Below, piece after piece: positions 8,239 through 17,475 of a stretch of DNA of 44,566 nt. The position numbers and the translations under genes were made by a program. The stretch is from assembly GCA_029982755.1 (NCBI GenBank), contig JARRBR010000013.1:1-44566 (forward strand). The letters are read 5' to 3'. The notes under the pieces are model-generated. The model was not told where the DNA came from. It was given only the letters and a program-made list of their open reading frames with translations, and did no database searches. This stretch comes from Rhodocyclaceae bacterium (lineage in GTDB: Bacteria > Pseudomonadota > Gammaproteobacteria > Burkholderiales > Rhodocyclaceae). The first letter of the stretch is position 1. Every line of letters begins with the position of its first letter.

Positions 8239-9984
8239 ATGCCGATCGTCTACCTTCAGCCCAGCGACCTGTCCGCCGTCCAGGCGGAGCGGGTGCTGGC
8301 GTTCCTGAACGCGGCGACGAGCGCCGAGCAGCTCGCGCGCGACATCGAGTTCCCGCGCGAGCCCGACATCGGCGTGCGCCTCGGCCAGCGCCTGCTCGAT
8401 GCGCGCGCGGCGCTCGGCGGCAGCTTCAGCGACATCCTGCAGGTGCGTGCGGTGCGGCTGATCGGCCCGGAGCGCTTCACCGAGATCTGCGTCGCCGCGC
8501 TCGGCCTGGACCCGACGCGCTGGGTCGAGCTGTTCTACGGTGGCGAGGCGCTCGCCACCCCGACCGAGAGCGGCCTGGTGCTGAGCCTGGCCCTGCATCC
8601 GCAGGACGCCTGGCTGGGCGAACCGCGCACCCTGCGCCTGCAGGTCGATGACCACGGCGGCACGCCGCGCGCCGGGGTCGCGGTCACGGTGCAGGCCAGC
8701 CTCGGCCGGCTGGTCTATCTGTACGGCTTCCACCGCATCGAGGGCCAGGCCGTCACCGTGCTCACCGGCAGCGACGGCAGCGCCGAACTCGAGCTGCTCA
8801 CGCCGCCGACGGAGCCGCTGACCGAGAACCAGCAGGCCGCGCTGGAGACCGCGCTCGCCGCACTCGACCCCCGGGCCGCCCATCCGCTCGCGCTCGAGGC
8901 CGGCCTGAAGGCGATGGCGGAGGCCTACCTGCGCGACCGCAGCTACAGCCTGCGCACCGCGATCGACCTCTACGTGCGCGACGCCCACGGCGCCGCGGTC
9001 GACACCATCAGCCGCGAGCGCTGGAAGCTGGCCTGGCCGGTGGACAGCGGCCTGATCCAGGCCGACGTGCTCGATGCCGGGGGGCGCGGCAGCAGCCTCG
9101 CGCGCGCGGTGCGGACCGCGACCTGGATCGACTGGGTCGAGCCGTGGACGAGCTTCCTGGCCGACGTGCTCGCGGGCGGCACGCCGCTCGAGCAGGAACT
9201 CGCCGCGCGCGCCACGAGCGGCGACGGCGCACTCCTCGACGGCCTGCTCAACCTCGCCCAGACCCGCCTCGCAGGGCACGCCGGCCGGGCCGCGGAGTGG
9301 ATCGGCAAGCGCCAGCTGGAAGCCGCGGTCGACCGCTTCATCGGCAGCGGGGTGGAGACCCTGCCGGCGCAAGCGCGCGACGCGGTGGTGTCCCAGCTCG
9401 GCGTGGCGGCGGCCGAGGTGGGTCCGCGCTCGCTCGGCAGCTACACCCTGGACACCGCGACCCGGGCGGACCTCGGCCAGCGCATCGACACCGTCGCCGA
9501 CCTGAACCTCGCCGAATTCGAGCACCTCGGCACCCTCGCGCGCGAGGTCGAGGCCCGCGCCGGCGCGGTGGACGCGCAGCTGCGCCAGGTGCAGGCGCTC
9601 GCGCTCGAAGTGCACCAGGACCGCCAGGCGATCGACACCCGCATCGACAGCTTCGACACCCGCTACCAGTCCTTCGACAGCCGGTACGCGTCCTTCGACA
9701 CGCGGTACTCCTCCTTCGACACGCGGTACTCCTCCTTCGACACGCGCTATGCCAGCTTCGACACCCGCTACGCCGACTTCGACAGCCGCTACACGCTGAT
9801 CGGCACCCAGCTCAACGAATTCGACGTGCGCTACGGCCAGTTCTCCACCGATCTTTCGCGCTTCAACACCGACCTCGCGAGCTTCGACCAGAACCGGCTG
9901 ACGCTGAACACCCGCATCGACAGTGTCGATACCAACCTGAAGAACGTGGTGAGCGCGAACAACCTGCGCCTGACGAGAGGCTGA
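8239..9984 (+). CDS. Unassigned tail-cluster protein with FDTRY heptad repeats
   Basis: 581 residues, family not recognised. Residues about 110-185 look like an Ig-like beta domain (SLALHPQDAWLGEPRTLRLQV). The middle is helical. Residues 472-518 are seven tandem seven-residue units of form FD[TS]RYxx, followed by degenerate units (FDVRYGQ, FSTDLSR, FNTDLAS) to about 560. The repeat register fits a long trimeric coiled coil or fibrous rod. The DNA repeats are 21 bp, and two adjacent units are identical, so copy number may vary. The gene lies 18 bp after its predecessor and 1 bp before the next. A tail-fibre shaft is my best inference. Confidence 0.75.
   Translation: MPIVYLQPSDLSAVQAERVLAFLNAATSAEQLARDIEFPREPDIGVRLGQRLLDARAALGGSFSDILQVRAVRLIGPERFTEICVAALGLDPTRWVELFYGGEALATPTESGLVLSLALHPQDAWLGEPRTLRLQVDDHGGTPRAGVAVTVQASLGRLVYLYGFHRIEGQAVTVLTGSDGSAELELLTPPTEPLTENQQAALETALAALDPRAAHPLALEAGLKAMAEAYLRDRSYSLRTAIDLYVRDAHGAAVDTISRERWKLAWPVDSGLIQADVLDAGGRGSSLARAVRTATWIDWVEPWTSFLADVLAGGTPLEQELAARATSGDGALLDGLLNLAQTRLAGHAGRAAEWIGKRQLEAAVDRFIGSGVETLPAQARDAVVSQLGVAAAEVGPRSLGSYTLDTATRADLGQRIDTVADLNLAEFEHLGTLAREVEARAGAVDAQLRQVQALALEVHQDRQAIDTRIDSFDTRYQSFDSRYASFDTRYSSFDTRYSSFDTRYASFDTRYADFDSRYTLIGTQLNEFDVRYGQFSTDLSRFNTDLASFDQNRLTLNTRIDSVDTNLKNVVSANNLRLTRG
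9652..9798 (+). repeat. Seven tandem 21-bp coding repeats
   Basis: Seven consecutive 21-bp units starting TTCGACA, each encoding FD[TS]RY plus two variable residues. Units three (9694-9714) and four (9715-9735) are identical at the DNA level; the others differ mainly at third positions and in the last two codons. This indicates old repeats plus one recent duplication. They are in frame and lie inside the tail-cluster gene. Confidence 0.95.
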
Positions 9985-9985
9985 G

Positions 9986-11749
9986 ATGCCGGCGCCGACC
10001 CCCTTCGCCCTCTACCGCAAGGCGCACCCGGCGCTGGCCGAGCCGGTGGGCGCGGCGCTGGACCTCGAGTTGCGCTTCCCGGTGCAGGTGGAGGGCGTGC
10101 GGATCTTCCGCAGCTCCCTGTGGCTGCCCCTGCCCGAGGCGTGCCGCAGCGCGCACGGGCTGAGCCTGGACGGTTCGACCCTGCAGGTGCAGTTCCGCCC
10201 CGCCGAGTTCGCGCTCGACACCGACGACGCGCGCTGGTTCGATCTCGCCGAGGACAGCGGACGCACCGAGACCCGGCTCGAATTGGTGTGGCCGGCGCCC
10301 ATCGTGCGCATCGACGACCCGATTCCGGGGAGAGCCTTCGGCTTCGGCCTGCACCGCGCCGATGGCGACGCGGTCAGCGCAGACGCCGCGCAGAGCGGGC
10401 GCACCGGCAGCGCGCTGAATCCGCCGTGGGTGGGCTCGCCGCTGGTGGTGAGGTTCGATGCCGCGATTCCGGCCGGCGGCAAGGTGATGACCGAAAACCT
10501 GCGTGCCCTGCCCGCGCAGCGCGGCTCGCGTGCCGGCGGGGTACAGATGGCCGAGGGCATTGCCCACGACAAGGCGGGCACGCAGCTCGCCATCGAGCAC
10601 GACATTGCCCTGATGCGCCGGGGTTCCGAGCTGGTGCCGCGCATCCGCATCGCCACGCGCCCCGCCAGCCCGCGGCTGCGCCTGCTGCTCGAAGGCGGCG
10701 AGGCCGACGGCGGCGACCGCCTGCTGTGGCAGGCCCTGCAGCCCGGCGAGCAGGACGCGCCGGTCACCCTGCCCGCCGGCACGCTCGCCGACGAATGGGC
10801 CGCCGCGCTCGAGCAGGTGATCGCGTTCTGCCAGCGCGACCCCGCACCGGAGGCGCTGCCGCGGCTGCGGCTGGACATCGAGTCGGACGCGCCCTGCCTG
10901 GTGCGGCTGAGCCAGGTCGCGCTCGGCCTGCTGGCCGACCACGTCCTGCTCGCCGAGCCGCTGCGGCTGGATTTCGATGGCCGGCAGCACGCCAGCCGCG
11001 ACCTGGAGATCGCCCCCGCCCACGGCGGCAGCCCCTTGCAGCTCATCCTGAAAGGCCGCCTGCGCGCCGCCGACACGCCGCCCGCCGGCGAGCGCGCCGC
11101 CGCCGGCGGAGCCGATGGCCGCACCGGACTGCTGGTCGAGGAAGACCAGCGCGTCACCGGCGAGCGCCGTCTCGACGCGCCGACGACGCTGGCCGGCCTG
11201 AGCTTCGACTGGCATCCGCTGTCCGAGCGCATCGAGGGCGTGCTGCGCGTGCTGCCGGCGAACGCCCGCCGCGGCACGCCACCGCTCGCCGAGCAGGCCT
11301 TCGACTTCGACACCGCCCACCCCGCCGGCGCTGCCAGCGGGCCCCTGCGGCTTGCCGTGCGCTGGCCGGCGCTGGACCTGCAGGCGCAGGCCTTGCGCGT
11401 CGAACTGTCGCTCAAGGAAGGGCGCGGGCTGTGGCTGGCCGAGGCCGGCAGCCATGGCTGGAGAATCCACCGCACGGCCGAGGACGGCGAAGGCCGCGCG
11501 CTAGGCCTGGCGCTGCACGCCGCCTGGCTGGAGGCCGCGCCCGCCGCTACGGCCGGCGGCGGATACGAGCCCGTCTTCAGGCTGGGCGATCAGGCGCTCG
11601 CCTTCTTCGCCCGCGACAAGGACCGCTTCGAGCTGCGGCTCGCGGCGCCGCTGCTCGCGGCGTGGCCGGCCACGCCGATCGAGGTCGCCAGCGGCGTCGC
11701 CGCCGAGGTGGTCGTGGAGTCGGCGACGCTGCGCACGGTCGCGACCTGA
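9986..11749 (+). CDS. Unassigned last gene of the tail cluster
   Basis: 587 residues, family not recognised. The start is an ATG one base after the previous stop, so it is tightly coupled. Composition suggests an all-beta protein built from several repeated domains: segments LELRFPVQVEGVRIF (near 27-41), LRLLLEGGEADGG (near 230), LQLILKGRLRAAD (near 351) and LRLAVRWPALDLQAQALRVE (near 450) look like edge strands of similar sandwiches. No catalytic motif, signal peptide or membrane helix is evident. It ends the plus-strand run and is followed by a convergent gene. A receptor-binding or structural part is plausible; an effector cannot be excluded. Confidence 0.7.
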   Translation: MPAPTPFALYRKAHPALAEPVGAALDLELRFPVQVEGVRIFRSSLWLPLPEACRSAHGLSLDGSTLQVQFRPAEFALDTDDARWFDLAEDSGRTETRLELVWPAPIVRIDDPIPGRAFGFGLHRADGDAVSADAAQSGRTGSALNPPWVGSPLVVRFDAAIPAGGKVMTENLRALPAQRGSRAGGVQMAEGIAHDKAGTQLAIEHDIALMRRGSELVPRIRIATRPASPRLRLLLEGGEADGGDRLLWQALQPGEQDAPVTLPAGTLADEWAAALEQVIAFCQRDPAPEALPRLRLDIESDAPCLVRLSQVALGLLADHVLLAEPLRLDFDGRQHASRDLEIAPAHGGSPLQLILKGRLRAADTPPAGERAAAGGADGRTGLLVEEDQRVTGERRLDAPTTLAGLSFDWHPLSERIEGVLRVLPANARRGTPPLAEQAFDFDTAHPAGAASGPLRLAVRWPALDLQAQALRVELSLKEGRGLWLAEAGSHGWRIHRTAEDGEGRALGLALHAAWLEAAPAATAGGGYEPVFRLGDQALAFFARDKDRFELRLAAPLLAAWPATPIEVASGVAAEVVVESATLRTVAT

Positions 11750-11785
11750 GTCGCGCAGGCGCGCGGCGCGGACGCTGGCGGTGGA

Positions 11786-11801
11786 AGCGGGCACCCCCGC
11801 T
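11786..11801. terminator. Small hairpin between convergent genes
   Basis: AGCGGG and CCCGCT form a 6-bp stem with a 4-nt loop in the 102-bp gap between the convergent tail cluster and phosphorylase genes. There is no T run, so it is only a weak terminator candidate. Confidence 0.3.
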
Positions 11802-11851
11802 CGCGGCGGCGTTTCCCCAAGGGCGATCGCAGCCGCCCGGCGGGGAGCGCT

Positions 11852-13471
11852 TCAGAACTCCACGAACAGGTGCGGCACCTCTTCCACTCCGCCGATCGCA
11901 TAGCCGCTGGCGCGGGTGCTGGCCTGGCGCGCGAACGCCATGTCGGCCGGATAGTCGGCGTGCACGCGGTACAGCGGCTCGCCCTTGCGCACCGGGTCGC
12001 CGAGCTTCTTCAGCAGGTCCACGCCGGAGCCCTGCATCTTGGGCGCACCGGCGAGGCGGGCGATGCGCGCGAGCTGGTGGTTGTCGATGCCGGCCACCAG
12101 CCCGTCGGCCTCGGCCACGACCTCGAAGGCCAGGCGCGCGAGTTGCGGCGCGTTGTGGTCGAAGGGCCTGCCGCCCTGGGCGTGGATGATGGCGTCCATC
12201 TTCGCCAGCGCGCGGCCGGAATCGAGGATGTCGCGCGCGATCGCGAAGCCGTCGCCGCCGCGCACGTCGGGATCGAACTCGAGCATGCGCCCGGCCAGGC
12301 GCAGCGCCTTCTGGCGCAGGTCGTTGGGCGCACGCGGGTCGTTCTCGAGCACCCGCATCACGTCGCGCGCCTCCAGCACCGGGCCGATGCCGCTGCCGAT
12401 CGGCTGGCGGCCGTCGGTGATCACCACGTCGATGGTGAGGTTCATGCGCCCGGCGACGAATTCGAACAGCTTGCGCAGCTTCTGCGCCTCGGGCATCGAA
12501 CGCACCTTGGCGCTCGGCCCCACCGGGATGTCGAGCACCAGGTGGGTGGAGCCGGCGGCGACCTTCTTCGACAGGATGGAGGCGACCATCTGTCCCGGCG
12601 AGTCGATCGACAGCGGCCGCTCCACCGAGATCAGCACGTCGTCGGCTGGCGACAGGTTGGCCGTGCCACCCCAGGCCAGGCAGCCGCGATGTTCGCGCAC
12701 GATCTCGGCCAGGCGCGCCATCGGCAGCTCGACGTTGGCCAGCACCTCCATGGTGTCGGCGGTGCCGGCCGGCGAGGTGATCGCGCGCGACGAGGTCTTG
12801 GGGCACAGCATGCCGTGGGCGGCCACGATCGGCACCACCAGCATCGAGGTGCGGTTGCCCGGGATGCCGCCGATGCAGTGCTTGTCGACCACCGGGCGCT
12901 CGCGCCAGTCGATGCGATGGCCGACCGAGGTCATGGCATCGGTGAGGAAATACACCTCCTCGCGGTCGAGTTCGCCCTGGTTGGTGGCGACCACGAAGGC
13001 GGTGAGCTCGATCTTGGAATAGCGGTGCTCGGCGATGTCGCGCACGATGGCGCGGAAGTCCTCGCGGTCCAGGCGCTCGCCGGCGATCTTGCGGTGCAGG
13101 GCCGGGATCGAGGACGGCGGCTCGGCCTGCGCCACCATCGCCGGATGGCCGTTGTCCACGCCGAGCTGGGCGAAGGCGTCGATCGACAGGCCGATCTCGT
13201 TGCAGCGCACGATGCGTGGATCATCCACCACGTTCAGCGTGGCGAGGATGCGCCGGCCGTTGGCCCGCACCTCGACCTTGGCCAGGGCCTGGAAGCCCTC
13301 GGCGCGGTAGATCTCGCAGTCGCGGTGCAGGTAGGCGACGTTCTCGCGGTAGGTATCCACCGCCACGCGGCGCAGGCTCAGCGGGAAGGCGGCGGCCTCG
13401 TCCGGGGCCGGCAGCGCCCTCGGCGCCTCGGCGGCGATGCCGTTTTCGGGTTTCGCGGATCTCGTGCTCAT
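11852..13471 (-). CDS. Long-form thymidine/AMP phosphorylase-like protein
   Basis: 539-residue nucleoside/nucleotide phosphorylase, the long bacterial form usually named putative thymidine phosphorylase. The first about 100 residues are an extra domain absent from E. coli DeoA. The signature [20 protein letters not shown] is at 197-216, with downstream [17 protein letters not shown]. The GGIPGN variant is closer to archaeal AMP phosphorylases than to the classical DeoA loop, so the substrate could be AMP or CMP rather than thymidine. No ribose-1,5-bisphosphate isomerase gene is nearby. The gene stands alone, divergent from the CBS-domain gene. The start shows no good ribosome binding site and may be slightly internal. 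Confidence 0.9.
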   Translation of the reverse strand: MSTRSAKPENGIAAEAPRALPAPDEAAAFPLSLRRVAVDTYRENVAYLHRDCEIYRAEGFQALAKVEVRANGRRILATLNVVDDPRIVRCNEIGLSIDAFAQLGVDNGHPAMVAQAEPPSSIPALHRKIAGERLDREDFRAIVRDIAEHRYSKIELTAFVVATNQGELDREEVYFLTDAMTSVGHRIDWRERPVVDKHCIGGIPGNRTSMLVVPIVAAHGMLCPKTSSRAITSPAGTADTMEVLANVELPMARLAEIVREHRGCLAWGGTANLSPADDVLISVERPLSIDSPGQMVASILSKKVAAGSTHLVLDIPVGPSAKVRSMPEAQKLRKLFEFVAGRMNLTIDVVITDGRQPIGSGIGPVLEARDVMRVLENDPRAPNDLRQKALRLAGRMLEFDPDVRGGDGFAIARDILDSGRALAKMDAIIHAQGGRPFDHNAPQLARLAFEVVAEADGLVAGIDNHQLARIARLAGAPKMQGSGVDLLKKLGDPVRKGEPLYRVHADYPADMAFARQASTRASGYAIGGVEEVPHLFVEF

Positions 13472-13698
13472 GGCCGAAGGCTACACCGCCCACGCCCCTT
13501 CCTGCACGGCTTTACCCCCAGCGGCCATGAGGCAACGCACACCAGCAGGTCGCGCGCGCATCGCCGCATCGAGGGGCCCGGCGCGAACGCGACGCCGCCC
13601 GCACTCGATCCGCTTAACGAATGTCAACGCTGTCAAGCGAATTCCGTCCTAGAGTGTGATGAGCAGCACACACAAGAACACTTCAGGAGGACGAGGTC

Positions 13699-14121
13699 AT
13701 GACCAACCGCAACATCTCCTTCATCATCAAGGAGCAGAACCCGCTGATGCTGCGGCCTACCGACACCGTGCAGACCGCCTGCCGCAGCATGTGCGAGCGC
13801 AGCGTCGGCGCGGTGCTGGTCACCGATGCGCGCGCCCACCTGAAAGGTATCTTCACCGGTCGCGACGCGGTGCAGGTCATCGCCAACGGCGGCGACCCGG
13901 CCAAGGTCCATCTGGCCGAGGTGATGACCGCCAGTCCCGACACCATCGCCCCCGACCGCAAGGCGATCGACGCCCTGCACATGATGTGCGACGGCGGCTA
14001 TCGCCACCTGCCGGTGGTGAACGACGGCAAGGTCGTCGGCATCGTCTCGCGCAGCGACTTCAAGGGCCTGGAGCTCGACCAGTTCGAGGACGAGCAGAGC
14101 CTGTGGGAACGCATCTGCTGA
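13699..14121 (+). CDS. Two-CBS-domain protein
   Basis: 140-residue protein consisting only of a Bateman module. The first CBS motif covers about residues 10-65 (GAVLVTDARAHLKGIFTGRD) and the second about 75-130 (LPVVNDGKVVGIVSRSD). Such modules bind adenine nucleotides and act as regulatory subunits or sensors; the partner is unknown. A strong AGGAGG lies 9 bp before the ATG. It is monocistronic and convergent with the next gene after 24 bp. The 227-bp upstream gap to the phosphorylase gene should hold both divergent promoters, but I could not pick a convincing one. Confidence 0.92.
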   Translation: MTNRNISFIIKEQNPLMLRPTDTVQTACRSMCERSVGAVLVTDARAHLKGIFTGRDAVQVIANGGDPAKVHLAEVMTASPDTIAPDRKAIDALHMMCDGGYRHLPVVNDGKVVGIVSRSDFKGLELDQFEDEQSLWERIC

Positions 14122-14145
14122 GGCCCTCGCGGCGCCGCAGCCGCC

Positions 14146-15234
14146 TCACTCCACGGTGAAGCGCAGCGTGCCGATCATGCGGTCGTCGGCGGTGAGTACC
14201 CTCACCTGCCAGCGGCCGCGCGGGTCCTCGGGGAACTTGCGCTTGCGCGTCCACGCCCGGTAGCCTTCGGCGCGCCCGCCGGTGACCTCGAGTTCGATGC
14301 GGTCCACCTCCTTCCCCTCCTGCAGCCACACGTGGCTGACGCGCTCGGCCAGACCGAGCGGGGCGTGGATCGCGGTGTAGGCATACAGCCCCTCCTCGAG
14401 CAGGCGCGCGGCGTCGAGGCTGCGCAGGCTCTGCGTCGGCGCCTTCTGCGCCTCGTCGATCTGCGTCGTGACCGCGACCTGGGTCAGGCGCAGCGTCGCC
14501 GGCGGCACCCACAGCCGCGCCAGCCAGCCGGTCGCGCCGAGGCCGGCCAGCAGCACCAGCACCAGCAGCCCGCGCCACCAGCGCGGCACGCTGATCGCGC
14601 CGGCCAGGGTCGGGAAGGACAGCACCACCGCCACCGCCAGCGCCGCCTGGTAGCTCGCCATCGCCGGCACCCGCAGCACCAGCGGCAGCACCACCAGCAA
14701 CAGGGCGAACAGGGTCAGCGTGTGATAGCCGAGGAACAGCCAGCGCCGCTTCGCCAGCCGGCCGAAATAGAGCGGATCGATGATCGCCACCAGCGCCATC
14801 AGCCCGAGTACCGCGGTGAATAGCGCCTGGCCGCTGTTCCACGAGGTGCTCGCGGCGAAGAAGGGCAGCGCGAAGAACAGGCTCTCCTGATGGGTGAACT
14901 GGGTGAGATAGCGCACCGCCGGCGCCGGCAGACCGAAACCGAAGCGGCGCTTGAACGCCCTGTCGAGCACGCGCTCGAGCACCAGCAGCAGCCAGCCGGC
15001 GAGCATCGCCACCGCCATCACGCGCGCCACGCCCTCGTGGCGCTCGACGAGCACGAAGCTGAGCACGCCCGAGACGAAACCGAAGCTCGCCACCAGCCAC
15101 GGGTGCCGGCGCAGCCACACCATCAGGCGCAGGCCGCGCCGCTTCAGGCGCGGGAGCCGGCTGCCGGCCGCCGGCCGCGTCGGGGCCTGCGCCGCCGGCG
15201 TCGTGCCCTCGTGCTCGCGCCCGTCGCCGCTCAC
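14146..15234 (-). CDS. DUF5924/DUF2914 membrane protein
   Basis: 362-residue membrane protein of unknown function. The start is the GTG at 15234 overlapping the stop of the upstream SDR gene (GTGA), chosen over an in-frame extension that would read through that gene. Residues about 50-240 hold six to seven hydrophobic helices (DUF5924-like). The last about 120 residues form a soluble beta domain with VSHVWLQEGKEVDRIELEV and then WTRKRKFPEDPRGRWQV, matching DUF2914, which is expected on one face of the membrane. It is the last gene of the minus-strand run. No catalytic residues are apparent. Confidence 0.85.
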   Translation of the reverse strand: MSGDGREHEGTTPAAQAPTRPAAGSRLPRLKRRGLRLMVWLRRHPWLVASFGFVSGVLSFVLVERHEGVARVMAVAMLAGWLLLVLERVLDRAFKRRFGFGLPAPAVRYLTQFTHQESLFFALPFFAASTSWNSGQALFTAVLGLMALVAIIDPLYFGRLAKRRWLFLGYHTLTLFALLLVVLPLVLRVPAMASYQAALAVAVVLSFPTLAGAISVPRWWRGLLVLVLLAGLGATGWLARLWVPPATLRLTQVAVTTQIDEAQKAPTQSLRSLDAARLLEEGLYAYTAIHAPLGLAERVSHVWLQEGKEVDRIELEVTGGRAEGYRAWTRKRKFPEDPRGRWQVRVLTADDRMIGTLRFTVE

Positions 15235-15989
15235 CGCATCAGGTCCCGCAGGTCGGCCGTCGCTTCGCGGCCGAAGTCGTCGTCGAGCAGGAAGTCGACC
15301 AGGTGCATCGCACACTCGGCGGGCGCGATCAGGCCGCCGCTCGCCTGCATTTCCGCGAAGCGATCGCGCAAGGGGAAGCGCTCCACCGTGCTGGCGCGGA
15401 TCTCGCCCTGCATCCCGGTGTCGATGACGCCCGGCGCCAGCGCGCAGATGCGCAGCCCCGGCGTGGCGTCCGCCTGCACCGCGCGCGCATGGTGGTCGAG
15501 CGCGGCCTTGGTCGCGCAATACACGCTCCAGCCGGCATAGGGCTTGCGCGCCGCGCCGCTGGAGACGTGCAGCACGCGGCGCTCACGCGCCCTGCCGCCG
15601 ACGTCAGCGCCGGCCCGGGCGAACGCGGCGGCCAGCAGCAGGGGCGCGGCCACATTCACCGTCACCGCGCGCGCCACCGCCTCCACCCCCTGCAGCGGCA
15701 GCGCGCCCATCGGCTGCAGCGTGCCGGCGTTGTTCACCAGCAGCAGCCGTCCGGCATCGGCCGCCCAGGCGTCGAGCGCACCGCCCGCGAGCCAGGCCAC
15801 CAGCGCGCCGCTGTCCGTCAGATCGAGCGCCACCTCGGCCAGGCTGTCGCCATGCCGTGCGGCCAGTTCCGGATTGCCGCTGCGGGCCACGCCGAGCACG
15901 GCGATGCCGCGCTCGAGTAGTTCCTCGGCGACTGCCGCACCGAGCCCGCGGCTGTGGCCGGTCACGATCGCCCGCGTTCCTTGCATCAT
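15231..15989 (-). CDS. SDR-family oxidoreductase
   Basis: 252-residue classical short-chain dehydrogenase/reductase. The cofactor motif TGHSRGLG is at about residues 10-17, NNAG at about 89-92, and the catalytic Ser in HVSSGA with the YCATK pair near 153-157. The charge pattern after the second strand (ARSGN) is compatible with NADP. The overall look is closest to sepiapterin-reductase-like SDRs, but the substrate cannot be deduced. It is translationally coupled to the DUF5924 gene downstream and follows the methyltransferase gene by 22 bp, suggesting one transcript. A second, unrelated-looking SDR lies two genes upstream. Confidence 0.92.
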   Translation of the reverse strand: MMQGTRAIVTGHSRGLGAAVAEELLERGIAVLGVARSGNPELAARHGDSLAEVALDLTDSGALVAWLAGGALDAWAADAGRLLLVNNAGTLQPMGALPLQGVEAVARAVTVNVAAPLLLAAAFARAGADVGGRARERRVLHVSSGAARKPYAGWSVYCATKAALDHHARAVQADATPGLRICALAPGVIDTGMQGEIRASTVERFPLRDRFAEMQASGGLIAPAECAMHLVDFLLDDDFGREATADLRDLMR

Positions 15990-16011
15990 GGTCCTTTCCT
16001 CCTGCTTCGGT

Positions 16012-16641
16012 TCAGACGGCCGGCCTGCGTGCGACCAGCCCGACCAGGGCCGAACGCCCCTTGTGACCGACGCCCTCGTCCAGCACGTCCTCGTACTCCT
16101 GCAGGTGCAGGATCTCCAACTCGGCGAAGGCCGTGCGCAGCATGTCGGCGGTGTACAGGTTCTCAGCCGCCGACGGCCCGCCGGTGCGGTATTCGAGCTG
16201 CTGCGGGGTGTAGCCCTGCAGGATCAGGTGTCCGCCCGGCTTCAGGGCGCGTTGCATGCCCGCGAAGATGCGCTCGCGCTGCGCGGGGTCGGCGAACTGG
16301 ATGAAGACCGCCACTACGAGGTCGAACGCGGCCTCGGGATAATCCCAGCTCACCGCATCGGCGAGCATGAAATCGACCTCGACGTGGCGCCCGGCGGCGA
16401 GCTTGCGCGCCTTATCCAGCGCCACCGGCGAGATCTCGGTCGCGGTCACCGCGAGCCCCTGTTCGGCCAGCCACACCGCATTGCGCCCCTCGCCGTCGGC
16501 CACCGACAAGGCAGTGGCGCCGGACGACAGCAGCGCTGCCTGGCCGGCAAGGAAGCGGTTGGGCGCGGTGCCGAAGACGTAGTCCTCGCCCGCGTCGCGG
16601 TAGCGGGTGGACCACATCCGTTCCTGTTCGTGTGCGTTCAT
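16012..16641 (-). CDS. Class I SAM-dependent methyltransferase
   Basis: 209-residue methyltransferase. The start of the domain (WSTRYRDAGEDYVFGTAPN) resembles TehB/thiopurine-methyltransferase-like enzymes. Motif I is degenerate: ALSVADGEGRNAVWLAE at about residues 43-59. Further SAM-fold landmarks are VTATEISPVALDKA, the acidic turn MLADAVSWD, and RALKPGGHLILQGY. A small-molecule substrate is likely, but unknown. It lies between two SDR genes on the same strand, about 40 bp after the upstream one. Confidence 0.9.
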   Translation of the reverse strand: MNAHEQERMWSTRYRDAGEDYVFGTAPNRFLAGQAALLSSGATALSVADGEGRNAVWLAEQGLAVTATEISPVALDKARKLAAGRHVEVDFMLADAVSWDYPEAAFDLVVAVFIQFADPAQRERIFAGMQRALKPGGHLILQGYTPQQLEYRTGGPSAAENLYTADMLRTAFAELEILHLQEYEDVLDEGVGHKGRSALVGLVARRPAV

Positions 16642-16683
16642 GTCATTGACTCGATTCGTGCAAGGCGTGCTGCAGCCGCCCCG

Positions 16684-17403
16684 CTACCAGGGCAGGCGCT
16701 CGCCACGATAGTCGAAAAACTGCCCCGAATCCTCCGCCCTCAGCCCGGCCAGCACGGAAAGAAGACGTTTCGCGGCCAGCGCCGGAGGCTGCACCTCGAG
16801 GCCCGACTTGGCGAAAGGCGCCGACAGCCCGGTGTCGACCGTGCCCGGATGCAGCGCGACGCAGATCGCCTGCGGCCGGCTGCGGCGCAGCTCGATGGAC
16901 GCCGTGCGCACCAGCTGGTTCAGCGCCGCCTTCGACGCCCGATAGGCGTACCAACCGCCGAGCCGGTTGTCGCCAATGCTGCCCACCTTGGCCGAGAGGG
17001 TGGCGAACACCGCGCGTCGCGCCCGCGGCAGCAAGGGCAGGAAGTGCTTCATCAGCAGCGCCGGACCGATCGCGTTGATGGCGAAGGCGCGCGCGAGGGT
17101 GGCCGGATCGAGCTCACGCCAGCTCTTCTCCGGCGCCATCCCCACGCCGTGCAGGATGCCGGTGGCGTCGATGACGAGTTCGGGTTCGCCGCGCGCGGCG
17201 AGCGTGCGGGCACAGGCGGCAATGCTAGCCTCGTCGAGCAGGTCGAGCGCCGGCGTGCTGCGCCGGCCGAGCACGAGGACCTCGTCGAACTCGCCGCCGG
17301 CGCGCACGGCCTCGGCGAGTGCCCCGCCGATGCCGCCGCTGCCGACAAGCACCGCGAGGCGGCGCGCCGATGCCACTGCGTCCGTCTCAGCGCGCTCCAT
17401 CAT
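16684..17403 (-). CDS. C-factor-like SDR oxidoreductase
   Basis: 239-residue SDR. The start is the ATG at 17403, 6 bp after AAGGAGG; an in-frame GTG 21 bp upstream would place that site inside the gene. The nucleotide-binding loop is GSGGIGGAL near residues 25-33, which departs from the usual TGxxxGxG. The active site is SAKVGS then YAYRASK near 152-158. Similarity of layout is to C-factor (CsgA)-type SDRs such as those in cell-signalling or stress operons; the substrate is unknown. It lies about 70 bp after the CopD-like gene on the same strand. Confidence 0.88.
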   Translation of the reverse strand: MMERAETDAVASARRLAVLVGSGGIGGALAEAVRAGGEFDEVLVLGRRSTPALDLLDEASIAACARTLAARGEPELVIDATGILHGVGMAPEKSWRELDPATLARAFAINAIGPALLMKHFLPLLPRARRAVFATLSAKVGSIGDNRLGGWYAYRASKAALNQLVRTASIELRRSRPQAICVALHPGTVDTGLSAPFAKSGLEVQPPALAAKRLLSVLAGLRAEDSGQFFDYRGERLPW

Positions 17404-17475
17404 CGACCGCCTCCTTCGCCTCACCGCCCGCCGATCCGGCGTGGCACCGGCGCGCCATGCCGCACGCAGCGCCCC

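Noticed and set aside
6535-9615. Minus-strand open frame of 1026 codons
   Set aside because: Antisense shadow of the tail-cluster genes, which have coupled starts and ribosome binding sites.
9652-9798. CRISPR-like tandem repeats
   Set aside because: Units abut without spacers, are in frame and encode a heptad protein repeat.
14146-15519. Longer start for the DUF5924/DUF2914 gene
   Set aside because: The extension overlaps the SDR gene in another frame and reads as low-complexity Arg/Gly/Ala; the GTG at 15234 is a typical coupled start.
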